Source of the DNA: CAZWUK01 sp964636685
Lineage (GTDB): Bacteria > Bacillota > Clostridia > Christensenellales > CAG-138
Direction of reading: 5' to 3'
DNA: 38,697 bases
Assembly (NCBI GenBank): GCA_964636685.1
Contig: CAZWUK010000009.1
Location: 1 to 38,697 of the forward strand
This document shows, one piece after another, positions 8,158 through 15,096 of this stretch (positions are counted from its first letter, which is position 1; the number at the start of each line of letters is the position of its first letter). The notes under the pieces were generated by a model. It saw only the letters and a list, made by a program, of their open reading frames with translations, made no database searches and was not told where the DNA came from. The translations under genes and the position numbers were made by a program.

Positions 8158-9295
8158 TTTCAAAGATCGCGGCAAGCGCGGCGTCTATGTCCGCTTCTGT
8201 GTTGCCATAGCCGAAAGAGAAGCGTACCGTGCCCTGTGGAAAGGTTTGGAGCGTTTTGTGCGCGCTTGGCGCGCAATGCAGTCCGCAGCGCGTCTCAATG
8301 CCGTATGCCTGCTCAAGGCGATAGGCGACCTCCGCGTTGTCCATTTCGGGAAAATCCAATGAAATTACGCCGACTCGTTGCGTAAGATCCGCCGTACCAC
8401 ACAGGCGGATCTTTTGGTTTTTGGAGATTCCGCAAAGAAACCGTTCGCACAAACAGCGTTCTTCTTTTTGAAAATACGCTATGCCTTTTGCTTCAATAAA
8501 TTGCAGCGCGGCATGCAGTCCGTAAATGCCGGGTAAATTCAAGGTGCCCGATTCAAACCGATCCGGCATGTACGGCGGCAAAAGCTCGCTGTCGGATGCG
8601 CTGCCCGTACCGCCGGCAATCAGCGGCGTCAGCTGCTTTGCAAAGTCCCGCGACAGGAGCAACGCCCCAATGCCGGATGGCCCCAAGAGTCCTTTGTGCC
8701 CCGGTACGGAAAGCGCGGATAGCCCAAGCGCCATAAAGTCGATGGGATAATGACCTGCGGTCTGGGCAGCGTCAAGCAGCAACGGCACGCCGTGCTTTTG
8801 ACACAGCGAAGATATTGCCGCAATCGGAAGCAGCGTGCCGGAGACGTTGGAAGCGTGCGTGATAACTGCAAGCCGCGTCCTTTCACAAAATAGCGGTTCA
8901 GCGGCGGCGGCGTCCATCGTACCGTCCGGACGACAGGGAATACGGTCAACGGCAACGCCGGAGGCTGCGAGCTGCATGAGCGGACGCATGACGGCATTGT
9001 GCTCCATGGCGCTGACGACAACATGGTCGCCCGGGCGAAGCAATCCCTGGATTGCAAAATTCAAGCCGTATGTTTGCCCCGGCGTAAAAACGACATGTGT
9101 CGGATCGTCAAAGTGAAACAGGCGGCAAAGCGCTTCACGCACTTCCAACACTGTGCCGGCGGCCTCTGCCGCAGTCGCGTAGGTCGAACGGTTCACGCTC
9201 CTGCCGAGGCGTTCGATATAGTCGCACATCGCTTGACCGACGCCCGGCGCCTTTGGAAAAGAGGTGGCGGCATGATCCAGATAAATCGTTTTCAT
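8141..9295 (-). CDS. Class V aminotransferase, NifS-like (EF2568-type) cysteine desulfurase/selenocysteine lyase
   Basis: A 384-residue PLP enzyme of the NifS superfamily, close to the EF2568-type group that travels with selD, yqeB and yqeC. It probably removes sulfur or selenium from cysteine or selenocysteine to supply selenide. It starts YLDHAATSFPK; Asp174 and Gln178 lie in LLLDAAQTAGH, and the PLP lysine is Lys201 in SVPGHKGLLGPSG. A candidate catalytic cysteine occurs in CGLHCAPSAHK near the C-terminus. GAGG lies 10 nt before the ATG at 9295. The gene points against selD and overlaps it, but shares its function by context. Its promoter overlaps that of yedE. Confidence 0.85.
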   Translation of the reverse strand: MKTIYLDHAATSFPKAPGVGQAMCDYIERLGRSVNRSTYATAAEAAGTVLEVREALCRLFHFDDPTHVVFTPGQTYGLNFAIQGLLRPGDHVVVSAMEHNAVMRPLMQLAASGVAVDRIPCRPDGTMDAAAAEPLFCERTRLAVITHASNVSGTLLPIAAISSLCQKHGVPLLLDAAQTAGHYPIDFMALGLSALSVPGHKGLLGPSGIGALLLSRDFAKQLTPLIAGGTGSASDSELLPPYMPDRFESGTLNLPGIYGLHAALQFIEAKGIAYFQKEERCLCERFLCGISKNQKIRLCGTADLTQRVGVISLDFPEMDNAEVAYRLEQAYGIETRCGLHCAPSAHKTLQTFPQGTVRFSFGYGNTEADIDAALAAIFEITADK

Positions 9296-9311
9296 ACATC
9301 GTTATCCTCAC

Positions 9312-9340
9312 TTGCAAATAACGCATTTATATGCTAGAGT
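9312..9340 (+). promoter_or_regulatory. Plus promoter of yedE with extended -10
   Basis: TTGCAA (9312-9317), a 17-bp spacer and TAGAGT (9335-9340) are preceded by TGC, making an extended -10. The start would be near 9347, about 40 nt before the yedE ATG. Confidence 0.45.
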
Positions 9341-9366
9341 ATACAGGATAAGAAACAAAAATGCAA
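9335..9366 (-). promoter_or_regulatory. Minus promoter of the NifS-like gene, overlapping the yedE promoter
   Basis: On the minus strand, TTGCAT (9361-9366) and TATACT (9338-9343) are 17 bp apart. Its -10 shares bases 9338-9340 with the plus-strand -10 of yedE (9335-9340), so both polymerases cannot be bound at once. Confidence 0.55.
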
Positions 9367-9386
9367 TTATGTCCGGGAGGTTTCAA

Positions 9387-10439
9387 ATGAAGAAAAGCTT
9401 GCCTGTCATTTTGACCGGCACATTGATCGGCTTGGCCGCATTGTTGCTCACATACCTTGGCAACCCCGGCAACATGGGCTTTTGCATCGCCTGCTTTTTG
9501 CGGGATATCGCGGGTGCCTGCGGACTGCATTCGGCGGAAGCAGTGCAGTACGTGCGTCCGGAAATTGTCGGACTGGTGCTTGGCGCCTTTGTGATGGCTG
9601 TCATTGCAAAAGAATTCAAGCCTCGCGGCGGATCATCCCCCATGACGCACTTCGTAATCGCCGTATTCGTGATGATCGGCGCACTGATGTTCTTGGGCTG
9701 CCCGCTTCGCATGATGCTGCGCATCGGCGGCGGTGATCTCAACGCACTGGTCGGACTTGCGGGCTTTGCCGCCGGTATCTTTGTCGGCACGCTGTGGCTC
9801 AAGGGCGGCTTCTCGCTGAAGCGTTCCTACGGTCAGACCTTGACCGAGGGCGGCATGTTCCCTGCGATGATGTTTGTTCTGATGGGGCTTGCGCTGCTGT
9901 TCCCGGCGCTGTTTCGAGCCACAGAAGCAGGCGGCGGCCCGGGAGCCGCCCATCCGGTCGTGTGGGTTTCTCTGGCAGTCGGACTGATCGTTGGCGCATT
10001 GTGTCAGAGAACGCGCTTTTGCACGGTCGCAGGCGGCAGAGACGCCATGATGTTCGGTGATTTCAATATGCTCTGGGGATTTCTTTCGGTGATCGTGGTC
10101 ACTGTGGCCGGAAATCTCCTTCTCGGCAAATTCAACCTGAGCTTTGCCGATCAGCCGGTCGCGCACACCGACGGAATCTGGAATTTCCTCGGAATGATGC
10201 TTGTTGGCTGGGGGAGCGTCTATCTCGGCGGCTGCCCGCTGCGCCAACTGATCCTTGCGGGAGAAGGCAATTCCGATTCTGCCGTGACCGTGACGGGGCT
10301 GGTCGTGGGTGCGGCAATCTGCCACAATTTTGGGCTGGCGTCTTCCGGCGCAGGCCCGACGCAGAACGGCATGATCGCGGTTGCCGTCGGCTTTGTTGTT
10401 TTGACGGTGATCGGTATTCTCAACAGAGGAAAGGAGTAA
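9387..10439 (+). CDS. yedE: YedE-family putative selenium transporter
   Basis: A 350-residue polytopic membrane protein of the YedE/YeeE family, the branch proposed to import a selenium compound in selD genomes. About nine or ten hydrophobic segments are seen. Paired family motifs are clear: GCPLRMMLRIGGGD in the first half, CQRTRFCTVAGGRDAMMFGD after it, and GGCPLRQLILAGEGN in the second half. The cysteines in these loops are expected to handle S or Se. The ATG at 9387 follows GGGAGG at 9375-9380. An in-frame upstream extension of 25 residues has no ribosome site and overlaps the promoter. It leads an operon with the TusA-like and DUF3343 genes. Confidence 0.88.
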   Translation: MKKSLPVILTGTLIGLAALLLTYLGNPGNMGFCIACFLRDIAGACGLHSAEAVQYVRPEIVGLVLGAFVMAVIAKEFKPRGGSSPMTHFVIAVFVMIGALMFLGCPLRMMLRIGGGDLNALVGLAGFAAGIFVGTLWLKGGFSLKRSYGQTLTEGGMFPAMMFVLMGLALLFPALFRATEAGGGPGAAHPVVWVSLAVGLIVGALCQRTRFCTVAGGRDAMMFGDFNMLWGFLSVIVVTVAGNLLLGKFNLSFADQPVAHTDGIWNFLGMMLVGWGSVYLGGCPLRQLILAGEGNSDSAVTVTGLVVGAAICHNFGLASSGAGPTQNGMIAVAVGFVVLTVIGILNRGKE

Positions 10440-10443
10440 TCGT

Positions 10444-10650
10444 ATGACAGTGGATGCACGCGGGCTGTCCTGCCCGGAACCCGTTGTACGCGCGCAGCAG
10501 GCGTTAAAAAACACGCCGGAGGAAGCTACGATTCTGGTGGATGCGATGGCGGCGGTGGAGAACATCACGCGCTTTGCCAATTCCCGTGGCTATGCGCTTA
10601 CAAAAACGGAGGATAACGGGGAATATACGCTGGTATTGAAAAAGATATGA
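10444..10650 (+). CDS. TusA-family sulfur/selenium carrier (YedF-like, single domain)
   Basis: A 68-residue TusA fold protein with the signature DARGLSCPEPVVRAQQAL; Cys10 in the CPxP motif is the expected persulfide or perselenide carrier. In related selenium clusters this domain is usually the N-terminal part of a longer YedF of about 200 residues. Here only the TusA domain is encoded and a separate small gene follows. It starts 4 nt after yedE, so it is cotranscribed. By context it passes selenium or sulfur from YedE or the NifS-like enzyme to SelD. Confidence 0.85.
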   Translation: MTVDARGLSCPEPVVRAQQALKNTPEEATILVDAMAAVENITRFANSRGYALTKTEDNGEYTLVLKKI

Positions 10651-10895
10651 GTGCATATATTGCAACGTTTCATACGCATCTTTCCGCCATGCGCACGCAG
10701 CGCGCATTGACACAAGCGGGGTATACGGCAGCACTTGCGCCGGCACCCCGGCGTCTCAGCTCCAGCTGCGGCACCTGCGTTCGATATACGGCTCCGGAGG
10801 GAGAACCGTTGACCGGCCTTATGGATCAGGACGTCGAGACGGTCGTATTGTGCTTGGGAGATGGCAGTTTTCGGCAGCTTTTTCAGAATGAATAG
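10647..10895 (+). CDS. DUF3343 family putative Se/S carrier protein
   Basis: An 82-residue protein overlapping the TusA-like gene as ATGA. It matches the small DUF3343 family (putative Se/S carrier): an N-terminal strand-helix (YIATFHTHLSAMRTQRAL), a middle LAPAPRRLSSSCGTCVRY segment with two cysteines in CGTC, and a C-terminal strand (VETVVLCLGDG). Such proteins lie beside yedE, yedF and selD in selenium-using Clostridia. The CxxC pair would suit carrying a chalcogen or a thiol-disulfide role. The biochemical function is not established. Confidence 0.78.
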   Translation: MSAYIATFHTHLSAMRTQRALTQAGYTAALAPAPRRLSSSCGTCVRYTAPEGEPLTGLMDQDVETVVLCLGDGSFRQLFQNE

Positions 10896-10975
10896 CATTT
10901 TGCTGTTTACGCGCGAAGAAAAATGTAGTATCCTGAAATCAAATACATACGATGTGTTGCGGGGTAAAACAAAAA

Positions 10976-11920
10976 ATGAAGAAAATCAAACAGATTATAC
11001 TAGCATTATCTATGATTCTGTTGCTGACGCTGTCTTTGGCGGTGGTCGGACGCGCGGACGCTGGCAGCTTTTCGGGTGACAGCGATTGGGGCGGTTCCTC
11101 CGACTGGAGCAGCTCTTCTTCAGATTGGAGCAGTTCGGATTGGAGCAGCTCGTCCTCTGATTGGAGCTCCGACTCTAGCACAGATTCCTATTCCACTTCC
11201 GACTCCGATGAGGATTCGGCTGTCGGGTGCTTGGGCGCCTCTATCATTGCGATCGTTATTATCGCAACTATCGTGATTAACGGCGCGAGATCGAACAAGG
11301 GACGCAGCAAGGGCGCAGAGGTCTATCAGGCTTCAGAGGAGACGCCGGGCATCCCGCTGGACGTTCTTCGTGAGAAAGATCCTGCCTTTAACGAGCAGAA
11401 GCTGCTGGAGCAGGTGGGCAATCAATATCTCCAGATGCAAAACGCGTGGCAGAACAACGACTGGGAGCCCATGCGGGCAATCATGACGGATTCTTTGTAT
11501 AATCAAATGCTTCGTCAGCTAAAGGAGCTCAAGTCCCATGGCGTGACCAATCATATCGACCGGATTGCGGTACTGGATTCCTCTATCCGGCGGTATGCGG
11601 TGGAAGGGGACAACGATGTCCTGACGATCCGTCTCGCTACCCGTATTTGTGATTATTATACCAACGATCAGAGCGGACAGGTGGTGCGCGGCGACCCGAA
11701 TAAGGAACTGTTCATGACCTATGATTGGAAGATGATTCGTCAGAAGGATCAAAAAACGCAGCCGGAGGGCGTGATGACCGAGGTCAACTGCCCCAATTGC
11801 GGCGCGCCGATTTCTATCAAGCAGAGTGGAAGATGCCCGTACTGCGATACGGTCATAACCCTCTCCGATCATGATTGGGTATTGTCCTCGATCAAGGGTA
11901 TTTCGCAAAGAAGCAACTAA
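10976..11920 (+). CDS. Tim44-like membrane protein with Ser/Asp/Trp-rich segment and C-terminal zinc ribbon
   Basis: A 314-residue protein with an unusual layout. Residues 1-28 form a signal peptide. Residues 31-80 are almost only Ser, Asp and Trp, with tryptophans at 38, 44, 51, 56 and 63 in SDWSS units. Residues 83-103 are a membrane helix, 115-262 resemble a Tim44-like domain (LLEQVGNQYLQMQNAWQNND), and 272-290 form a zinc ribbon (CPNCG, then CPYC). With the signal peptide cleaved, the repeat would face outside and the Tim44/zinc part the cytosol. The ATG at 10976 is preferred over an in-frame ATG at 10952 because the signal peptide starts there. Similar Tim44 plus zinc-ribbon proteins occur in Firmicutes, role unknown. 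Confidence 0.75.
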   Translation: MKKIKQIILALSMILLLTLSLAVVGRADAGSFSGDSDWGGSSDWSSSSSDWSSSDWSSSSSDWSSDSSTDSYSTSDSDEDSAVGCLGASIIAIVIIATIVINGARSNKGRSKGAEVYQASEETPGIPLDVLREKDPAFNEQKLLEQVGNQYLQMQNAWQNNDWEPMRAIMTDSLYNQMLRQLKELKSHGVTNHIDRIAVLDSSIRRYAVEGDNDVLTIRLATRICDYYTNDQSGQVVRGDPNKELFMTYDWKMIRQKDQKTQPEGVMTEVNCPNCGAPISIKQSGRCPYCDTVITLSDHDWVLSSIKGISQRSN

Positions 11921-11940
11921 TAACGGCATAGGCATATGAG

Positions 11941-11974
11941 CTAAAAACATCTCCCTTTTGGGAGATGTTTTTAG
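11941..11974 (+). terminator. Strong 15-bp hairpin terminator
   Basis: Arms 11941-11955 and 11960-11974 pair perfectly around a TTTT loop; the right arm ends GATGTTTTTAG. The mirror-image A-run makes it usable from both strands, serving the Tim44-like gene on plus and, further off, the gene ending at 12131 on minus. Confidence 0.8.
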
Positions 11975-11975
11975 G

Positions 11976-12083
11976 TTATCGAAAAGCTTTGCTTTTCGAT
12001 AAGATGACCGCATCTTGCGGATCGGAGGACAAAAGCAAGAGGCGGTGCTGCCGCCTCAAACAGGATTGCCGATTCTGTTGTCC
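11976..12083. repeat. Palindrome-rich structured intergenic element
   Basis: Directly after the terminator come several further hairpins. A 12-bp stem pairs 11976-11987 with 11991-12002 (3-nt loop). A GAT/CCGCA stem spans 12003-12023. GGACA (12027-12031) closes with TGTCC (12079-12083) around two inner stems, GAGGCGG/CCGCCTC (12039-12057) and ACAG/CTGT (12060-12078), giving a three-way junction shape. No gene is supported here, although both strands are open for 60-80 codons. It may be a dispersed repeat or a structured RNA; only one copy is seen in the window. Confidence 0.5.
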
Positions 12084-12130
12084 AAGGGGTACGAAAGCAG
12101 CCATACGCACGCGCGGGATCTTTGAAAGCG

Positions 12131-12841
12131 TCAGCCAACGATGGCTTTGTTGAGGGTGTCCGCGTGTGCAATGTCTGTCAGTCCGCCGACATTCCCTGTA
12201 CTTTCCAGAAAATAGAGGCAATAGGAACTGACGCCGGCGGTTTCATCGTAGGCTCGCGGGGTTGCCTGCAAGGACGCGAGAATTCGCGTATTGTTGACGG
12301 TGACGGTCACGGGCAGCGTCGAATGGTCGCCGAGATTGCCAAAAAGACTTCGAAGCGTCGCCTCCTCCCAAGAGGAAGTTGGAATCATTTCTGCGTGGCC
12401 CGCGCCGCCCAGGTAATTCATATGAACCACCACGCCGGAGGTACAGGAAGTGATGAAGTAGGTCGTTCCCTCTGTCAAGAGCGGCTTGATCGTATCCCAG
12501 GTATCGCTTTTCCCGCGTAGAATCATTCCACCGGGATGAAATGCCGCAAGCGAGGCGGCCGTCTCGGCGGAAAAAACGGCTTCGTCCGCAAAAAGCCGCT
12601 CCGCATTGCTGATGGTCAGCTGCGCCTCCTGCCGCGCCAGCACATAGGCGGTGTAGGATGCGGAATCCATCCGTCCGGGCACGACGTCGTAGAGGTAGCC
12701 AAGATCAGACAACCGGATCTGCATACGCTGCACATCTTCGTTCATGTCGTTGATGGCGAAAGCGTTGGAGGCGGCGCGCGCTGCTCCCAGCGGAAGCAAT
12801 GCGCAAAGCGCGGCAGCGCATAATTTTGTATACTTTCTCAT
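12131..12841 (-). CDS. Secreted protein with degenerate peptidoglycan-binding-like domain
   Basis: A 236-residue exported protein. A signal peptide (residues 1-23, ending GAARA) is followed by a region like the PG_binding_1 repeat (DVQRMQIRLSDLGYL, then VPGRMDSASYTAYVLARQEA). The C-terminal domain of about 120 residues has TSGVVVHMNYLGGAGHAEMI, VTVNNTRILASLQATPR and YCLYFLEST. This pattern recalls an envelope domain seen after PG-binding repeats in other Firmicutes (there often HADVEP and CIHF), but here the second histidine motif is changed to CLYF, so any catalysis is doubtful. The start at 12841 is chosen because the signal peptide begins there; it lies 7 nt after a TATAAT box with no ribosome site, so the mRNA may be leaderless. 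Confidence 0.65.
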   Translation of the reverse strand: MRKYTKLCAAALCALLPLGAARAASNAFAINDMNEDVQRMQIRLSDLGYLYDVVPGRMDSASYTAYVLARQEAQLTISNAERLFADEAVFSAETAASLAAFHPGGMILRGKSDTWDTIKPLLTEGTTYFITSCTSGVVVHMNYLGGAGHAEMIPTSSWEEATLRSLFGNLGDHSTLPVTVTVNNTRILASLQATPRAYDETAGVSSYCLYFLESTGNVGGLTDIAHADTLNKAIVG

Positions 12842-12848
12842 GCTTGCG

Positions 12849-12857
12849 ATTATAACA
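12849..12857 (-). promoter_or_regulatory. Extended -10 promoter, apparently leaderless
   Basis: On the minus strand TGTTATAAT is a perfect extended -10, with TATAAT at 12849-12854. The ATG at 12841 falls where transcription should begin. The hexamer 17 bp upstream (12872-12877) reads ATGCAA on this strand, a poor -35; it is the same hexamer used by the plus promoter. Confidence 0.6.
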
Positions 12858-12871
12858 CAGTTTTTTGTGGT

Positions 12872-12900
12872 TTGCATCGGTTCTTTTGCTGTGCTATGAT
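12872..12900 (+). promoter_or_regulatory. Promoter of the mini zinc-ribbon gene
   Basis: TTGCAT (12872-12877), a 17-bp spacer and TATGAT (12895-12900) preceded by TGC form an extended -10 promoter. The divergent minus promoter uses the same -35 bases. Confidence 0.6.
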
Positions 12901-12917
12901 AGCCGCGAGGTGATGAT

Positions 12918-13130
12918 ATGCGTTGCAGCTGTCAAAAATGCGGAACCTATATGGTACAGGATGAAAAGGGTATTTTGAGCCGGTGCATTTGTCCGGAGTG
13001 CTTTCAAACATGTTCCGCCTGTCTTGGAACAGAACAAAAACCGCTATCCCCAAAGGAACTAGAGGCGCTTTGCCAGCGTCGGGAAGCGTATGATGACGCA
13101 CTTGCGGAAAATGAAGAGGCAGAACGCTGA
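12918..13130 (+). CDS. Small cysteine-rich zinc-ribbon protein
   Basis: A 70-residue protein with a GAGGTGAT ribosome site (12907-12914) before the ATG. It has cysteines at residues 4, 6, 9, 23, 25, 28, 32 and 35, arranged as CSCQKC and then CICPECFQTCSAC, suitable for one or two zinc sites. The C-terminal half (KPLSPKELEALCQRREAYDDALAENEEAER) is charged and probably helical, with one more cysteine. The good promoter and ribosome site support a real gene. No family is recognised and function is unknown; nucleic-acid binding or a metal-handling adaptor would fit the fold. Confidence 0.68.
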   Translation: MRCSCQKCGTYMVQDEKGILSRCICPECFQTCSACLGTEQKPLSPKELEALCQRREAYDDALAENEEAER

Positions 13131-13165
13131 TCGCCCTGTCTCTTTTCTTATAATTGCCTTTTGAA

Positions 13166-14905
13166 TTAGCCGGTAACGCCGCCGTCGGAAGGCTCCGGTG
13201 TATTCGCCTCAGGCGTAGCGGACTGCGCGGTGCCGGGATCGGTCGTAACGGTGATGCTGGGATCGGGGGTCGTGATGGCGCCAGGATCCGGCGTGATCTC
13301 ATTCAAGGCGGGACCGACGAGTATCTCGCCCACAAACGCCTTATAGCTCGAGGCTGCCAGCTTTTCGCTCCGAACCAGCTCTCCCTTCAGATAATAATTT
13401 TTATAGGACTGCCACCGAGAGCCTTCCTGCCTTGCAACTTTCACCTCGGTGGTTCCGGGCGCCAGCGTTTCGTCGAGCGTTTCAATGGTAGGGCCGTTCG
13501 GTTCGATCGTATCAACCTTCTTGCTTGAAAGCTTAATCTCGTCGTATTCGCTGGTGGCAAACGGCTGACCGTATATTTCGAAAATCACATCGTTGCCGGA
13601 GGTGTAGGCAAAGATGATGATGTCGGTCGTGGTGTTGTTTTTGAACTGGAAGTCGATCCGGTTGCCGATGGAGTTGATCGTGGCGTCCAGTCCCTGCTTG
13701 ATATAACTGACGGGCATGGAATGATTTTGCCGGTAGACAATCTCAAGATCCGCTTTTACCACGGCGTTGTAGAGCGTGGAGGAGAGCTGGCAAACGCCGC
13801 CGCCCGCCTGCTGGTCTACCGCTCCGCCTACGTAAGCGCCCGCTTCCTTCCAGCCATTGGAGTAGGTTCGGTCGCCCAGCGTATCGTTGGTGGAAAAGAC
13901 CTGATTGGGCTTCAGCACGGTGCCGTTAATCAGCGCCGCGCCCTTGCGAATGTTGTACTTTCGGTTGGACGTACTGCCGGAAAAGCTTGTGCTGTAAGAA
14001 GCGCGCAGTTTATAGATGCCTTCAAGATCCGCTTTGGTGATCGAGGCGGGCGAGGTTGTAACCGGGATTGTGATAGGATTATAGTTTCCAGCTGTGATAG
14101 CTTGCGTAATGGCGCCGATCAGCGCGGTTTGGTCAACGATAACGCCTTCCACCGCGTCGGAGAAGGTGAAGGTGCGCGCCTCCTTATCTACGCTGGAGAT
14201 GGACGCGTTCACCGGCGCGGCGTCCACTTGCGCAGCGATCGCTGCGACGCCGGTTGCCACGGGCGCAAAATCATAGCTGGCTGTCAGTGTAAAGCTGCGA
14301 CCATTTTGCGCAGCATCGTCAATGTCGGCTTTCACCGTCGCATAATCCGCTCCGGTTTTTCCGACACGAAAAGCTTCTTCTAAAATGTTGTCCACATTGT
14401 GCGTGGAAACGATAGAGCTGATATCAAACGGATATGCCTTGTTGTTATAAACAAGATCGATTGAACCGGTCGCAAGCGCCGCGTTAAGCTTTGCAACGAT
14501 CGTCTGCTCCGCTTCGGACATTGTCATCCCGCCGATGTCGGTGCCGTCCACGGAGACGCCGGAACAAAAGGTGGTTGCATTGATCCACGCTTCATATTGC
14601 GCCTGCTCCGCGGCAAGCCTTGCCTCCTCGGCTTCAATTTGCGCCTGAATCTCTGCGGCGATACGATTCTGCATATGGATATAGTAGATCGCTCCGGCGG
14701 TAATCACAAGTCCGATTGCCGCGCTGAGAACGATCAGCATTTTCTTTTGCCGGTTTCTTCTTTTTCGGGCCTTGCCCTTACCCTTCGCGGATTTTTTCTT
14801 TGGCGGCCGTCGGTCGAACAGCGGTTCAACCGATTCTATTTCTACGGTCTGATCGGCGGTATCCTCCTCGGAAAATGCGAGCAAACCGTTTTCTCTCTTG
14901 CGCAT
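13166..14905 (-). CDS. VanW/YoaR-type envelope protein with G5 domain
   Basis: A 579-residue protein of the YoaR/VanW family. The N-terminus is cytosolic and basic (PPKKKSAKGKGKARKRR), followed by one membrane anchor at about residues 56-76 and a coiled-coil-like stretch. Next come peptidoglycan-binding-like repeats (CSGVSVDGTDIGGMT), then the VanW domain (NQVFSTNDTLGDRT, AGGGVCQLSSTLYNAV). A G5-like domain follows at about 455-525, and a Pro/Thr/Ser-rich tail (TPDPG, TTPDP) spans the last 45 residues. VanW proteins accompany wall and glycopeptide-resistance genes, but the domain's activity is not established; no vanA/H/X/Y is nearby. AAGGAGG precedes the ATG at 14905. Confidence 0.88.
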   Translation of the reverse strand: MRKRENGLLAFSEEDTADQTVEIESVEPLFDRRPPKKKSAKGKGKARKRRNRQKKMLIVLSAAIGLVITAGAIYYIHMQNRIAAEIQAQIEAEEARLAAEQAQYEAWINATTFCSGVSVDGTDIGGMTMSEAEQTIVAKLNAALATGSIDLVYNNKAYPFDISSIVSTHNVDNILEEAFRVGKTGADYATVKADIDDAAQNGRSFTLTASYDFAPVATGVAAIAAQVDAAPVNASISSVDKEARTFTFSDAVEGVIVDQTALIGAITQAITAGNYNPITIPVTTSPASITKADLEGIYKLRASYSTSFSGSTSNRKYNIRKGAALINGTVLKPNQVFSTNDTLGDRTYSNGWKEAGAYVGGAVDQQAGGGVCQLSSTLYNAVVKADLEIVYRQNHSMPVSYIKQGLDATINSIGNRIDFQFKNNTTTDIIIFAYTSGNDVIFEIYGQPFATSEYDEIKLSSKKVDTIEPNGPTIETLDETLAPGTTEVKVARQEGSRWQSYKNYYLKGELVRSEKLAASSYKAFVGEILVGPALNEITPDPGAITTPDPSITVTTDPGTAQSATPEANTPEPSDGGVTG

Positions 14906-14984
14906 GACATGTCCTCCTTCGCATACTTTTCTTATTGTACTTGATTATGGACGGTTTTTCACCCGCTACCGGATGAAATTTCCT

Positions 14985-15017
14985 AATTGTTACAATTTGT
15001 TCATGGTCTTGCGACAA
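14985..15017 (-). promoter_or_regulatory. Candidate vanW-gene promoter with overlapping dyad
   Basis: On the minus strand TTGTCG (15012-15017) and TGTAAC (14989-14994) are 17 bp apart. The -10 lies inside a perfect 13-bp dyad AATTGTTACAATT (14985-14997), an operator-like arrangement. The leader would be about 78 nt. The rest of the 190-nt divergent gap holds the recX promoter and nothing else recognised. Confidence 0.38.
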
Positions 15018-15061
15018 ATGTATTTTACTTGCTAAAAACAATGTCTTTTCCTGCCGGATCG

Positions 15062-15090
15062 TTGTTTTACGACCTGCGATTTGGTATCAT
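15062..15090 (+). promoter_or_regulatory. recX promoter, apparently leaderless
   Basis: TTGTTT (15062-15067), 17 bp, TATCAT (15085-15090). Six bases later is the recX ATG (15097), exactly where RNA should begin. No ribosome site is visible upstream of the ATG. Confidence 0.5.
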
Positions 15091-15096
15091 AAGACC

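Noticed and set aside
11097..11180. Tandem GATTGGAGC-type DNA repeats as a CRISPR or minisatellite
   Set aside because: The units are short, lie in frame and encode the Ser/Asp/Trp segment; there are no spacers or cas genes.
11971..12221. Two short minus-strand frames in the palindromic element
   Set aside because: They are formed by hairpin arms, have no ribosome site and run into the 3' end of the neighbouring gene; the DNA structure is the better explanation.
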